Below are positions 1-9,320 of a DNA stretch of 64,000 nucleotides, in pieces. Numbering within the stretch: position 1 is the first letter of the stretch; the number at the start of each line of letters is the position of its first letter. The position numbers and the translations under genes were made by a program. Below the pieces are notes generated by a model. The model saw only the letters and a list, made by a program, of their open reading frames with translations. It was not told where the DNA came from and did not search any database. This stretch comes from Neiella holothuriorum (GTDB lineage: Bacteria; Pseudomonadota; Gammaproteobacteria; Enterobacterales; Neiellaceae), in assembly GCF_019457915.1 (NCBI RefSeq), contig NZ_JAHZSS010000003.1, positions 124,001-188,000 of the forward strand, in the 5' to 3' direction.

Positions 1-1
1 C

Positions 2-364
2 GAATTTAAGCGCGTGCTGAAACCGGGAGGCCAATTACTGCTCGTAGATGCTGGCCCAAATCATTTGATTGAATTGCGGCAAAAGCTCTACCAAGACATT
101 AAGCCTCACCGTCCTTGGTCTGCCGAACAAGCGCAAACTCAGGGTTTTGAGTTGGTCGGGCAGATGCTGCCTGTGCAGTTTAAAATCTGCTTACCGCAAG
201 ATCAGTTGCAACAACTGCTATTAATGACGCCTCATTTCTTCCGTTCATCACAGCAAGCTAAAGATGAACTGTCGACGTTGGCTGAATTGACACTAACCAT
301 CGACGCACAGATCCGCGTGCTGCAATTACAAGGAAATGGTGAGTCATGCAACGTTTGCTGCTAA
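2..364 (+). CDS. rlmA: 23S rRNA (guanine-N1) methyltransferase RlmA, 3' part
   Basis: The C-terminal part of a SAM-dependent methyltransferase; the 5' end lies outside the window and the frame is open from base 2. It begins in the post-SAM-fold segment (EFKRVLKPGG), then has GPNHLIELRQKLY and a tail with LLLMTPHFFR. These match the C-terminal half of RlmA, which methylates N1 of G745 in 23S rRNA. The N-terminal zinc finger cannot be seen. The last 19 bases overlap the start of sixA, which suggests translational coupling. Family assignment is from remembered E. coli RlmA similarity. Confidence 0.8.
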   Translation, partial: EFKRVLKPGGQLLLVDAGPNHLIELRQKLYQDIKPHRPWSAEQAQTQGFELVGQMLPVQFKICLPQDQLQQLLLMTPHFFRSSQQAKDELSTLAELTLTIDAQIRVLQLQGNGESCNVCC

Positions 365-810
365 TCCGTCACGCTAAGTCAAGTTGGCGTCATGATATTG
401 ATGATCTGCTTCGACCGCTCAATGACCGAGGTTATGCCGCTGCGCAACAAATGTCGCAACGGCCAATTGTTCGCAGTAACTTACCCGATGTGATTTTGTG
501 CTCGCCAGCAATCCGCGCATACAGTACTGCCGTATGCTTGATGCGAACACTCAATATTGCCGCTGAACGCTTGCAGATCTGCGATGAAATTTACGGCGCT
601 AGCGCCACTGATTTACAACAACTGGTTGCTCAAAGACGTGAAGCAGTTGTTTGGTTGATTGGCCACAACCCCGCGATTCACCTTGCGGCCGAGCTATTTG
701 CCGAATCTGCTATTGAAGCATTTCCAACGCTGGCGGTGGCGCAGTTTGATTTTGAAAACGACGTCGCTAGATTACAGGCGTTCGACTGGCCAAAACGCAG
801 TATTGATTAA
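346..810 (+). CDS. sixA: Phosphohistidine phosphatase SixA
   Basis: A 154-residue histidine-phosphatase-fold protein. The N-terminal RHAKSSW carries the catalytic His, and GHNPAIH near residue 105 carries the second His. Length and motifs match SixA, which removes phosphate from the phosphohistidine of HPt domains such as that of ArcB. The ATG lies inside the rlmA end, a coupling that would give co-expression. SixA proteins lack the large helical insertion of other histidine phosphatases, consistent with the short length. The role is known for the family; the partner here is not visible. Confidence 0.85.
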   Translation: MQRLLLIRHAKSSWRHDIDDLLRPLNDRGYAAAQQMSQRPIVRSNLPDVILCSPAIRAYSTAVCLMRTLNIAAERLQICDEIYGASATDLQQLVAQRREAVVWLIGHNPAIHLAAELFAESAIEAFPTLAVAQFDFENDVARLQAFDWPKRSID

Positions 811-866
811 AGACCACTAGACACTCACATTTTAACCATATCACTTTCATTTTCACGGAGTACGTT

Positions 867-2153
867 ATGAAAATAGCCCTGATTAGCACAGGCGAAGAGA
901 TCCTTGCCGGCGATATCGTCGACACAAACTCAGCGTGGCTAGCAGAGCAATTGCACGAGCACGGCCTAAAGTTGGCCTGGCACGTTACCGTGGGTGATGA
1001 CATGGCCTCATTATTAGATGCATTTTCACTCGCGGCTGAACGCAGTGATTTTTGTATTGTAAATGGCGGCCTCGGCCCAACAACCGATGACTTAAGTGCA
1101 GAAGCTGCTGCCACTTGGTTAGGCGAGGGCATGCGCGAGTTACCCGAATGGCGTGACAAGCTTGAGCAATATTATGCCAAGCTTAATCGGGTCATGCCGG
1201 CGTCAAATATCAAACAAGCCATGATCCCTGAATCGGCGCAAATGATTGATAACCCAGTAGGTACTGCTTGCGGATTTGCGATTCAACATGATAATTGCCA
1301 GTTGATGTTTACCCCTGGCGTACCACATGAATTCAAACGGATGATTCACGATCAGGTGATCCCAACGCTGTTGCAACACGCCCAGCAACAAGCGCCAAGC
1401 CTGCATCGCTGGCTGACTATTGGATTAAGCGAATCGTTATTAGCGGACTTGCTTGATGATTTGCCGTTGCCGTCAGGCTGTACCCTTGGCTATCGTTCGT
1501 CTCAGCCGACCATTGAAGTGAAACTGAGTGTCCCATCAGATGTTTCTGAGGAGCAGTTATCGACAGTCAAACAAGGCATTAACCAACGTTTAGGTGGCTA
1601 TGTCTTTGTCGACGCAAAGCTCTCCTTAGCGGCCCACATTCAGCAATTGATGCTTGCTCGCGGTGTTAAGTTGGCTACTGCTGAGTCGTGTACCGGCGGA
1701 ATGATTGCCGATTGGTTGGTGCATGAAGCGGGCTCCTCCGCATACTTTGAACGTGGCTATGTCACCTATAGCAATGAAGCGAAGCAACAAGATCTCGCCG
1801 TGCCTGAAACGGTTTTGGCGCAATATGGCGCAGTCTCGGCAGAAGTTGCTGCAGCCATGGCCTGTGGTGCATCCGTTAACGCCAATACGGATTTTGCTTT
1901 GGCGACTAGCGGGATTGCTGGCCCAAGCGGTGATACGCCTAACAAGCCCGTGGGAACCGTAGCGTTTGCGTTAAAAACGCCAACTGGTGTTTACCAGCAG
2001 CTTCTCAAATTACCAAACCGCGGCCGCACAATGATACGTAAGCAGGCAGCGGCCATTGCGCTGGATATGCTACGCCGCTACCTAACTGGTGTTGATGTGC
2101 TTGCTGATTACTCTGGCGTAAGCGAAATGAAACAAGAGTTTATTGCTAACTAA
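867..2153 (+). CDS. cinA: CinA family protein (NMN deamidase type)
   Basis: A two-domain protein of 428 residues. The N-terminal MoaB/MogA-like fold (residues 1–170, NGGLGPTTDDLSAEA) is followed by a linker and a C-terminal CinA domain (about 255–410) with TAESCTGGMI and ATSGIAGPSGD, the usual nicotinamide-mononucleotide amidohydrolase signatures. Such proteins deamidate NMN to NaMN in pyridine-nucleotide salvage, and the N-terminal domain has been linked to ADP-ribose hydrolysis. The ATG follows an AcGGAG ribosome-binding site. The competence role of the name is not supported by any neighbour. Confidence 0.85.
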   Translation: MKIALISTGEEILAGDIVDTNSAWLAEQLHEHGLKLAWHVTVGDDMASLLDAFSLAAERSDFCIVNGGLGPTTDDLSAEAAATWLGEGMRELPEWRDKLEQYYAKLNRVMPASNIKQAMIPESAQMIDNPVGTACGFAIQHDNCQLMFTPGVPHEFKRMIHDQVIPTLLQHAQQQAPSLHRWLTIGLSESLLADLLDDLPLPSGCTLGYRSSQPTIEVKLSVPSDVSEEQLSTVKQGINQRLGGYVFVDAKLSLAAHIQQLMLARGVKLATAESCTGGMIADWLVHEAGSSAYFERGYVTYSNEAKQQDLAVPETVLAQYGAVSAEVAAAMACGASVNANTDFALATSGIAGPSGDTPNKPVGTVAFALKTPTGVYQQLLKLPNRGRTMIRKQAAAIALDMLRRYLTGVDVLADYSGVSEMKQEFIAN

Positions 2154-2213
2154 CGGCGAGCAACGCCATTGAATAGCGGACATTTATCGGTTGAATTGAT
2201 TTGTCCGCTTGGG

Positions 2214-2243
2214 TTCCTACTGGTTTATTTCAACCAGTAGGAA
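2214..2243. repeat. 12-bp perfect inverted repeat
   Basis: TTCCTACTGGTT and AACCAGTAGGAA are separated by 6 bases, between cinA and the convergent metC-like gene. No T tract follows on either strand, so it is not a classical intrinsic terminator, though it could end or stabilise either transcript. Confidence 0.5.
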
Positions 2244-2290
2244 ACGGATTCGATTATCGAATAGCAATGATAATAAGGCTAAACGCTGAC

Positions 2291-2314
2291 GTTACGGCGC
2301 TCAAACGCCGTAAC
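2291..2314. terminator. Candidate terminator hairpin
   Basis: GTTACGGCG and CGCCGTAAC form a 9-bp stem with a 6-base loop between convergent genes. A U tract is lacking, so confidence is low. Confidence 0.35.
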
Positions 2315-2333
2315 AGGTATCAACAATGATTAT

Positions 2334-3515
2334 CTATAGCGCTTGATTAAACCGTTCAAACCCGTCCGCTAAGTCTTCAATTAAGTCATCAACATGCTCT
2401 AAACCCACGTGCAGGCGAATAAGAGGGCCTTGAGTTTGCCATTCGGTAGCTGTACGTAATCGTTCAATGCCGTAAACCGCCAGAATTAAAGACTCATAGC
2501 CGCCCCAGGAGTAACCCATTTTAAAATGGCGCATGCCATCGAGCATGGCGGTTGTTGCTTTCTGATGGCCTTGTTTTAAAACAAACGAAAACAAGCCGTT
2601 GGAGCCAGTAAAATCGCGCTGCCACACATCATGACCGGGACAGCTTGAAAATGCTGGGTGGCGAATATGATCCACTTCTGGCCGGTGAGCAAGCCAGTTG
2701 GCAATTTTCAGTGCGTTTTCTTGATGTTGCTGCATACGTACGTTGAGCGTCCGCATGCCACGCATGGCTAAGTACAGATCGTCCGGCGATGTGCATTGTC
2801 CCAATAGGTAGCTATTCTCACGCAGTTGCGGCCACAAGGCTTTAGTTGCTACGGCTGTTCCAAGCATGACATCGGAATGGCCGACTACATATTTGGTAGC
2901 GGCTTGAATGCTGATATCCACGCCATGAGCAAAGGCATCAAACAACATGCCGGCGCCCCACGTATTATCGAGCATAACAATCGCACCGTGACGGTGGGCG
3001 ACTTCAGCAATGGCTGGTACGTCTTGCACTTCCATGGTGATCGAGCCAGGAGATTCGGTGAAGATCACCTTTGTATTGGCTTTCATCAAGGCTTCAATAC
3101 CAGCGCCTACTAACGGATCGTAATAGGTGGTCTCGATACCCAAATTAGCTAGCATCTTGTCGCAAAAATCGCGGGTTGGCTCGTAAGCTGTATCAACCAT
3201 TAATAAATGGTCGCCAGCTTTTAGGAACGATAACAGCGCACCAGTAATTGCAGCGGTGCCGCAAGGATAAATCGCGCAACCTTCCCCACCTTCTAAGGCC
3301 ACCATTGCATCAGCAAAAGCAAAGCTCGTGTCGGTGCCGCGGCGACCGTAAAACAACGTCTGATTAGCGCGATTGCCTGTCGCTTGCTTCATTTGGGCAA
3401 CCGACTCAAAGACAACCGTGGAAGCGCGCATGACCGGCGGGTTAACAACACCTTTTGTCCATTTACTGTCGCGACCACCACTGACTACAGCCGTTGCTTT
3501 ATGTTTGCTGCTCAT
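2334..3515 (-). CDS. metC: Cystathionine beta-lyase (PLP, trans-sulfuration family)
   Basis: A Cys/Met-metabolism PLP enzyme of 393 residues that cleaves cystathionine to homocysteine in methionine synthesis. Visible features are YGRRGTDTSFAFADAM near the N terminus, PCGTAAITGALL, the cofactor-binding LDNTWGAGM and the PLP lysine in AATKYVVGHSDVM, plus the C-terminal SWGGYESL that is typical of MetC. The start is set at the ATG encoding MSSKHK at 3515, preceded by AAGG; an upstream in-frame start would add 19 residues unlike the family. Transcribed alone and convergent with cinA. Confidence 0.85.
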   Translation of the reverse strand: MSSKHKATAVVSGGRDSKWTKGVVNPPVMRASTVVFESVAQMKQATGNRANQTLFYGRRGTDTSFAFADAMVALEGGEGCAIYPCGTAAITGALLSFLKAGDHLLMVDTAYEPTRDFCDKMLANLGIETTYYDPLVGAGIEALMKANTKVIFTESPGSITMEVQDVPAIAEVAHRHGAIVMLDNTWGAGMLFDAFAHGVDISIQAATKYVVGHSDVMLGTAVATKALWPQLRENSYLLGQCTSPDDLYLAMRGMRTLNVRMQQHQENALKIANWLAHRPEVDHIRHPAFSSCPGHDVWQRDFTGSNGLFSFVLKQGHQKATTAMLDGMRHFKMGYSWGGYESLILAVYGIERLRTATEWQTQGPLIRLHVGLEHVDDLIEDLADGFERFNQAL

Positions 3516-3602
3516 GCCTAACCTTTTGCCTAATACAGAGAGAAATAGATTCGAACAGCGTTTGTAACACATTAGCTTTTGGATTCAAGCAAAAGCCTAA
3601 AA

Positions 3603-4148
3603 TCACTTATACAAATATGGGAAGTAATCTTTCAATTCGTCCAAGGTTAGGCGCTCTAACTTTGCGATGTTGCGGGATGGTATTTTGTCGGGATCTGCGT
3701 AATTCATGAGCGCATCGGTCAGACTTTGCTCGCGAATTAAATGGAAGATAGGTACGGGCGAGCAGTTGGTTAGGTTACTGGTGTCATCAGGCTCCGAATC
3801 GACAAATTGATAGTCGGGGTGAAAACTCGCAATTTGGATTTCCCCTTGCCAGCCGCCTTGCTCCAATAATGCATCGGCGATGTCTAGAAAATCGTTGTAC
3901 TGCTGAAAGCACAACAGCATGTTTGGCACGGCGATGAGTGTCGTTTCTAGTTCATCAACTGGCGTTGCTATTAATCGAGCGATTTCGTGATGTAATTCGG
4001 TCAACAGCTGCTCTTCATCGGTAGCTGTCGAAACCACAATATCAACTAACCGCATTCGGTGCGGGCGAGCGGCAAAGGGGCATAAATTAAGCCCAATCAC
4101 CACGTTTTCGAGCCAACGTTTAACGTCCTGTCTAACCGATTCGGTCAT
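3603..4148 (-). CDS. DUF1415 family protein
   Basis: A 181-residue soluble protein of the DUF1415 family, recognised by its opening (VKRWLENVVIGLNLCPFA) and by the central QYNDFLDIADALLE. The function is unknown. One conserved Cys sits in NLCPFA and another in TNCSPVP; the C terminus is charged. No signal peptide or membrane segment. It ends 87 bases before the metC-like start on the same strand and could share its transcript, but nothing here gives a role. Confidence 0.75.
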   Translation of the reverse strand: MTESVRQDVKRWLENVVIGLNLCPFAARPHRMRLVDIVVSTATDEEQLLTELHHEIARLIATPVDELETTLIAVPNMLLCFQQYNDFLDIADALLEQGGWQGEIQIASFHPDYQFVDSEPDDTSNLTNCSPVPIFHLIREQSLTDALMNYADPDKIPSRNIAKLERLTLDELKDYFPYLYK

Positions 4149-4348
4149 GGTTTTTAATTACCTATCTAAAAGTGCAGTTTGCATAATACCTAATCCACTT
4201 TTAGCAGGATATGACGCTTTACTCAGTTTCAACGCTAAGATCAATAAGTTGGCGTCGTTGCGAAGCGAACAAAAGTTAGTCGAAGTCTTGCTTTAATGCC
4301 GGTCGCAGGCATACTTAGCCGCTATAGATTAAAGCACAGACACGGGAT

Positions 4349-5677
4349 TTGATTGTGCGCACCACTGATTTAGTCGGCGGCATTCGTCACTCGGCACCTT
4401 ATGTAAATGCTCACCGCGGCAAAACCTTTGTGGTTATGGTCGGCGGAGAAGCTATCGAACACCCAAACTTTCGCTACATTCTCAATGATATAGCCTTATT
4501 AAATACGCTTGGTATTAAGCTTGTTTTAGTGTTTGGCGCACGCCCGCAAATTGACCGTGCGATGGCTCGGCAGCATGTAGATGTAACCTTTCACAACCAG
4601 ATCCGCATTACCGATAACGAAGCACTTGAGCAGGTCAAACAAGTGACTGGCGCGATGCAGCTCGACATCACGGCGCGTTTATCGATGAGCCTGAGTAACA
4701 CGCCCATGCAGGGCTCCGATATCAATGTGATTACTGGTAACTTTGTGATTGCCCAGCCGATCGGGGTGATTGATGGTATTGATCACTGCCACTCTGGACG
4801 TGTGCGCCGCATTGATGTTGAATGCATCGACAACCTGCTTAGCAGCAACAATATTGTGTTACACGGGCCGATTGCCGCTTCGGTGACTGGAGAGAGTTTT
4901 AATCTCACGGCAGAAGAAATTGCGACTCAAATTGCCATTCGTATCAAAGCGGAGAAGATGATTGGCTTCTCCGAGCTGCCGGGCATTTTGGATGAAGCTC
5001 AGCAGGTTCGGCCTGAACTGTTGCCGAGTGATGCCGAGCAGGTACTGAGTCAGCCCGAGCATCATATTTTTGCTTGTCCGGCAGCACATAACTTTTTGAC
5101 TGCTGCAATTAAAGCCTGCCGCAGTGGGGTCAATCGATGCCACTTGGTGAGTTACAAAGACGATGGCGCCTTGCTTCAAGAACTGTTTTCGCGCGACGGT
5201 ATCGGTACGCAACTGGTGACCGAAAGTGCCGAGCGGATGAATGCCGCCAATATTTCTCACATCGGCGGTATTCTTGATTTAATTCGGCCACTCGAGCAGC
5301 AAGGCATTTTAGTGCGACGTTCGCGGGAGCAACTCGAAACTGAAATTGAACATTTCACTGTGGTAGAGCGCGACGGCTTAGTGATTGGTTGTGTGGCGCT
5401 ATACCCTTGGCTAGAGCACAAGTGCGCTGAGTTTGCTTGTTTAGCAATTGACCCAACTTATCGTCAGGCGCAACGTGGCGAATTATTGCTTAAAGCGGCA
5501 GTTCAGCGAGCAAAAACGATGGGCTGTGAGCGTATTTTTGCGCTGACGACGACCAGTATTCATTGGTTTTTGGAGCATGGCTTTGTGATGGGAGAATTGA
5601 CGGACTTACCGCCAAGTAAACAACAGCTTTATAACCTCCAACGCCGTTCGAAGATCCTCACGCTTGATGTGACTTAA
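4349..5677 (+). CDS. argA: N-acetylglutamate synthase ArgA
   Basis: First enzyme of arginine synthesis, making N-acetylglutamate from acetyl-CoA and glutamate. The protein has 442 residues: an N-terminal amino-acid-kinase-like domain (about 20–290, with HRGKTFVVMVGGEAIEHPNF and LVFGARPQID) and a C-terminal GNAT acetyltransferase domain (about 300–435, CLAIDPTYRQAQRGELLL). The order and length match E. coli ArgA. The start is a TTG at 4349 behind ACGGGA; it aligns with the family N terminus and no in-frame ATG lies nearby. No clear ArgR box was seen upstream. Confidence 0.92.
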   Translation: MIVRTTDLVGGIRHSAPYVNAHRGKTFVVMVGGEAIEHPNFRYILNDIALLNTLGIKLVLVFGARPQIDRAMARQHVDVTFHNQIRITDNEALEQVKQVTGAMQLDITARLSMSLSNTPMQGSDINVITGNFVIAQPIGVIDGIDHCHSGRVRRIDVECIDNLLSSNNIVLHGPIAASVTGESFNLTAEEIATQIAIRIKAEKMIGFSELPGILDEAQQVRPELLPSDAEQVLSQPEHHIFACPAAHNFLTAAIKACRSGVNRCHLVSYKDDGALLQELFSRDGIGTQLVTESAERMNAANISHIGGILDLIRPLEQQGILVRRSREQLETEIEHFTVVERDGLVIGCVALYPWLEHKCAEFACLAIDPTYRQAQRGELLLKAAVQRAKTMGCERIFALTTTSIHWFLEHGFVMGELTDLPPSKQQLYNLQRRSKILTLDVT

Positions 5678-6042
5678 AGCCTATTGCGATAGGCTTCGAT
5701 CATACGCACAAGCGCATCACCTAAATGCGCTTCAAACTCATCTAAATCAGCGTCAATGGCGGCTAAGTATTGCTCGGCTTTGCTGCGGGGCAAGCTTTTA
5801 CCTCTGACGCTGAATTCCATTTCGGGTAGCGATTTGTCGTAGCGGGGAATGACTTGCCAGTTGACGAAATCGGCATCTAACGTTGATACCGCTCTGTTGG
5901 CGAACTGACAAAAGCCTTCGATATGATCTTTGCCGTCAGGCCCAAGGCAGCCGGGCTCCACACGGTAAGTTAAGGTCAATTTATTTTGTTCAGGTTGCGG
6001 GTCTGGCATGGTAGCTAGTTTCGTTAATATTCCTGATGCCAT
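5674..6042 (-). CDS. Hypothetical protein, soluble
   Basis: A protein of up to 122 residues that I do not recognise. It contains TYRVEPGCLGPDGKDHIEGFC and a C-terminal acidic/amphipathic helix (YLAAIDADLDEFEAHLGDALV). The true start may be the second Met (MPDPQPEQNK, 6009), giving 111 residues. No signal peptide or membrane segment. Its stop overlaps the argA stop by 4 bases on the opposite strand. It looks coding because composition and amino-acid usage are normal; the function is not assignable. Confidence 0.6.
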   Translation of the reverse strand: MASGILTKLATMPDPQPEQNKLTLTYRVEPGCLGPDGKDHIEGFCQFANRAVSTLDADFVNWQVIPRYDKSLPEMEFSVRGKSLPRSKAEQYLAAIDADLDEFEAHLGDALVRMIEAYRNRL

Positions 6043-6214
6043 TTAAAGATGTTCGCTGTTTCCAAACAAGCATTAATGGCAATTAATGCTAATTAACGCA
6101 GTAAAAAATTCAGTTTGCTGAACAACAAACGTGCGACGGGTTTATACTGTGCTACAATCCTGCGCCGCCTGAGAAGGCTACATCCTGTGTTGACCAAACA
6201 TAAACGGAATCCTC

Positions 6215-7117
6215 ATGAGTGAAAAATTGCAAAAAGTATTGGCCCGCAGTGGCTTAGGCTCGCGTCGCGAAATGGAACAAGTCATTAGCGCGGGTCGCGT
6301 TAGTGTCGATGGCTCCACTGCCAAACTCGGCGATCGCGTTGAGGATGATGCCGTGTTGCGACTCGATGGCAACATTGTGCAAACCCGTTCAGACAGTGAC
6401 ACCATTTGCCGTGTGATTGCTTATCACAAACCTGAAGGTGAAGTTTGCAGCCGCAAAGATCCTGAAGGTCGTCCAACGGTTTTTGAACGCTTACCTAAAT
6501 TGTCGATTGGCCGCTGGATTGCGGTGGGTCGTCTCGATTTGAACACATCTGGCTTATTGTTGTTTACCACCGATGGTGAACTTGCTTCACGCTTGATGCA
6601 CCCATCTTATGAACTTGAGCGTGAATACGCCGTTCGAATTTTTGGTGCCGTGGATGACGCCATGATTAAGCGCTTGAAGCAGGGCGTTATGCTCGAAGAT
6701 GGCTTAGCATCGTTCGACACCATTCACGCCGCAGGCGGTGAAGGTGCCAATAAGTGGTTTCATGTGACGTTACACGAAGGCAAGCATCGTGAAGTTCGCC
6801 GTTTGTGGGAAAGTCAGGACGTCACGGTTAGCCGGTTGATTCGGGTGCGTTATGGCAACACAGTGTTGTCGAAAAAATTACCACACGGAGCTTGGCTTGA
6901 GCTGCCGCTTGAAGACGTCAACGTATTGCGCGACTCGGTGCAACTGCAGCACGAAACCCGCACCATGCTAGACATGACCAAAGACAACAAGGTTAATACC
7001 CATCGACTACGCCGCACGGCCCAAAAAAGTAGGGCGCGCCAGCTGCAGCGTCATAAAGCAACCTCCGCAAAGCCTAAAACTAAGCAACAGCCTAAACGTC
7101 GACAAGGTCGCGGCTAA
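6215..7117 (+). CDS. rluB: 23S rRNA pseudouridine(2605) synthase RluB
   Basis: An RsuA/RluB/E/F-type pseudouridine synthase that modifies the peptidyl-transferase region of 23S rRNA. The S4 RNA-binding domain (residues 1–60, [19 protein letters not shown]) is followed by the catalytic domain, with the active Asp in [15 protein letters not shown] and the signature [10 protein letters not shown]. The C-terminal 40 residues are Lys/Arg/Gln-rich, a common tail in RluB. The ATG begins MSEKLQ. A strong terminator follows, so it is probably transcribed alone. Confidence 0.9.
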   Translation: MSEKLQKVLARSGLGSRREMEQVISAGRVSVDGSTAKLGDRVEDDAVLRLDGNIVQTRSDSDTICRVIAYHKPEGEVCSRKDPEGRPTVFERLPKLSIGRWIAVGRLDLNTSGLLLFTTDGELASRLMHPSYELEREYAVRIFGAVDDAMIKRLKQGVMLEDGLASFDTIHAAGGEGANKWFHVTLHEGKHREVRRLWESQDVTVSRLIRVRYGNTVLSKKLPHGAWLELPLEDVNVLRDSVQLQHETRTMLDMTKDNKVNTHRLRRTAQKSRARQLQRHKATSAKPKTKQQPKRRQGRG

Positions 7118-7155
7118 CCGCAGTTTACATTAACGATTACGTTTCAATTTAAAAC

Positions 7156-7183
7156 AAAACGGCGCCTTCAGGCGCCGTTTTTT
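7156..7183 (+). terminator. Intrinsic terminator after rluB
   Basis: AAAACGGCGCC, loop TTCA, GGCGCCG followed by six T. The A/T flanks make it usable from both sides, serving the convergent small gene as well. Confidence 0.9.
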
Positions 7184-7205
7184 ATTGGAGTAAGAACTGG
7201 TTGAA

Positions 7206-7442
7206 TTACCCTTGTACGATTTTGGTGCCGCACTGTTCGCAAATCACATGCCGTTCATGATCGTCAATTTCCGCCAATAAAGGGCCCGCCGCCCAACCGT
7301 TGATCAAGCCAGTGAAAAACTCTTTCAGCGATCGGTGTTTTTCATTGCGAAATGGACTGGCTTTACGGGCGACCACCACCACATGTTGAGTGTCATGTTG
7401 GCAGCTTGCGCAATACCGTTTTTCCTTGCTTGTGGTTGTCAT
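7206..7442 (-). CDS. Small zinc-ribbon-like protein
   Basis: A 78-residue protein with two Cys pairs, CASC near the N terminus and CEQC near the C terminus, that could bind one zinc, separated by a basic segment and a Gly/Ala-rich stretch. The start chosen is the ATG at 7442 (MTTTSKEK) because AAGGAGAAAGAGA sits directly in front; a start 18 codons earlier has no such site. Function unknown; no signal peptide. It could be a regulatory or nucleic-acid-binding ribbon, which is inference only. Confidence 0.65.
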   Translation of the reverse strand: MTTTSKEKRYCASCQHDTQHVVVVARKASPFRNEKHRSLKEFFTGLINGWAAGPLLAEIDDHERHVICEQCGTKIVQG

Positions 7443-7583
7443 TCTCTTTCTCCTTGAGAACTGAAAGGCGCGCTGGGTTTCTATCGCGATGAGCATTCAA
7501 TTCATCACCACTCTAGCGCTGAAGGGAGTAGCTGACAATAGTGAAGGCGACTGCCAAATCGAAATTTAATCAATAGGTTAAAT

Positions 7584-8264
7584 TTATGATCCGCGTTGCC
7601 GCCTAGCTTCACTCAAACTGGCGAGGGAATAGCGATCAAACCAATTGTTTAGCTGTGTGGCTGCGCGTTGATCACCGAATAGATCGAGTGCCAATGCCGC
7701 AACTTCTGCTGTCGCCAACTGATGATCGCGAGAGGCTGTACGCAGCTCAAATCGCGATATCGCTGCGGGGCTAAACGACAACATCGGTAGTTGATGGAGG
7801 TAGTTGCTTTTACGATACATTTTACAGGCTTCACGCCATGCGCCATCAAGGATCACAAACAAAGGCTGTTTGCCACGTTGTAGGGGCGGAATACTTGCGC
7901 TGACAGGCTGCTCGGGTAGGGCATATTCGCCGGGAAAGATAACGATGGGCTGATATCTCGGGTTATTCAGCAGTGCCAACATAGCAGGGGCTGGCTCGGT
8001 GCGAGACCAGTTGTAGGCGTGGCAATCGGCAACAACGTCGGCAATTAACCAGCCGGTATTGCTCGGCTTAAACACTTCGCCCTGATACATGATCAGCAAA
8101 AACGCGGCGGTTTCCACTGGCTCAGGGCATTGCTGACAAATACATTGAGCAGGGGGTTGGCGGCATCCAATACAACGATCGTTGTGGCTACCGCGGCCAA
8201 TATAGGGGCGGGTGCTTTGAGCTTTAGACTGAACAAATAATTGCTGAACGGCGTGCACAAACAA
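7584..8264 (-). CDS. tapT: DTW-domain tRNA-uridine aminocarboxypropyltransferase
   Basis: A protein of about 226 residues with a four-Cys N-terminal cluster (CIGC … CICQQC) and the DTW-domain core LDGAWREACKMYRKS. Members related to E. coli TapT (YfiP) add an acp group to a uridine of certain tRNAs using SAM. The canonical D-T/G-T-W reads DGAW here. The start is uncertain: the longest frame opens with TTG at 8264, with GTG at 8258 as alternative. Family call is good; assignment to TapT rather than a paralogue is inference. Confidence 0.75.
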   Translation of the reverse strand: MFVHAVQQLFVQSKAQSTRPYIGRGSHNDRCIGCRQPPAQCICQQCPEPVETAAFLLIMYQGEVFKPSNTGWLIADVVADCHAYNWSRTEPAPAMLALLNNPRYQPIVIFPGEYALPEQPVSASIPPLQRGKQPLFVILDGAWREACKMYRKSNYLHQLPMLSFSPAAISRFELRTASRDHQLATAEVAALALDLFGDQRAATQLNNWFDRYSLASLSEARRQRGS

Positions 8265-8364
8265 ACTTCGTTAAGGGCAAAACACAAGTATAAGCTGTGT
8301 TTTGCATTGCTTAAATCAAGCAGGTTGAATACATACCACCTGCTGGTGAGTCATCTTTCAGTCG

Positions 8365-9105
8365 TTATTTGGGCTGAGCGTCTATGCTCTGGCCGTTTTC
8401 TTGCGCCTGAACACTCAACAAATAAAGGTATAGAGGCATTAAATCTGCGGGCTGTTTCAGCAATGAGACGTCCTCTGCTGGGTAAGCTTTAGCACGCATT
8501 CCGGTTTGAGTTGCACCTGGATTAATGCAGTTGACGCGAACATTGGTATTGCTCATTTCATCTGCCAATACTTGCATTAAACCTTCGGTAGCAAATTTTG
8601 AAATCGCGTAGGCATTCCAGAACGCGCGACCTTTTTTACCCACGGACGACGAAGTAAACACGATGCGCCCGGCATCGGCTTTCTTCAACAATGGCAACAG
8701 CGCTTTTGTCATGTTGAGCTGGGCGGTCACATTAACCTTCATCACTTCATCAAACATCGCCATGTCGGTTTGTTCAATAGAGCCAAGGACACCAAGCTCA
8801 CTTGCGTTGTGAAGAACACCATCGAGCTGACCCAAACTTGATTCAATGGTTGCGGCCATGTCGAGGTAGTGTTTTTCCGTCGCGCCTTTTAAATCAAGTG
8901 GAATGATGGCTGGCTCGGGCCCGCCCGAAGCAACAATGGCATCATAAACTTGCTCTAACTTTTCGACGGTTCGTCCCAACAAAATAACAGTTGCACCATG
9001 CGCAGCTAATGAGGTTGCGGCTTGTCGGCCAATACCCGCGCCGGCACCGGTTACTAAAATCACTTTATTTTTAAATGCGTCTTGCGCAACAGTTTGAACG
9101 TTCAT
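8365..9105 (-). CDS. yciK: YciK-type short-chain oxidoreductase
   Basis: A classical SDR of 246 residues. It has the cofactor motif TGAGAGIGRQAA near residue 20, LHNASELG in place of NNAG, Ser of VFTSSSVG and the YAISK pair of the catalytic triad. The PLDLKGATEKHY segment and overall length fit YciK, an enterobacterial SDR with no settled substrate. Encoded alone, divergent from the lipase gene. Confidence 0.8.
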   Translation of the reverse strand: MNVQTVAQDAFKNKVILVTGAGAGIGRQAATSLAAHGATVILLGRTVEKLEQVYDAIVASGGPEPAIIPLDLKGATEKHYLDMAATIESSLGQLDGVLHNASELGVLGSIEQTDMAMFDEVMKVNVTAQLNMTKALLPLLKKADAGRIVFTSSSVGKKGRAFWNAYAISKFATEGLMQVLADEMSNTNVRVNCINPGATQTGMRAKAYPAEDVSLLKQPADLMPLYLYLLSVQAQENGQSIDAQPK

Positions 9106-9320
9106 AACAGCTCACCCGAAAAATTCTGTGCGCAGTGTACCTGAGCTTGTTGCTCGACCCAAATTATTGGAACTGGGATCAAGGTAACAGGATGGCACTA
9201 GTGCAATTGCTCCTATTGGTTTAGCTTTAATGGATTATTCAAACGCGAGTTTGAATTTTACATTTGTGTTAACGAAAGGACGATTAACACCATAACAATG
9301 ACAAGAAGTTGGGGAGAATA

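Noticed and set aside
4149..4348. ArgR box upstream of argA
   Set aside because: No clear TGAAT-ATTCA type half-site pair in the 200 bases.
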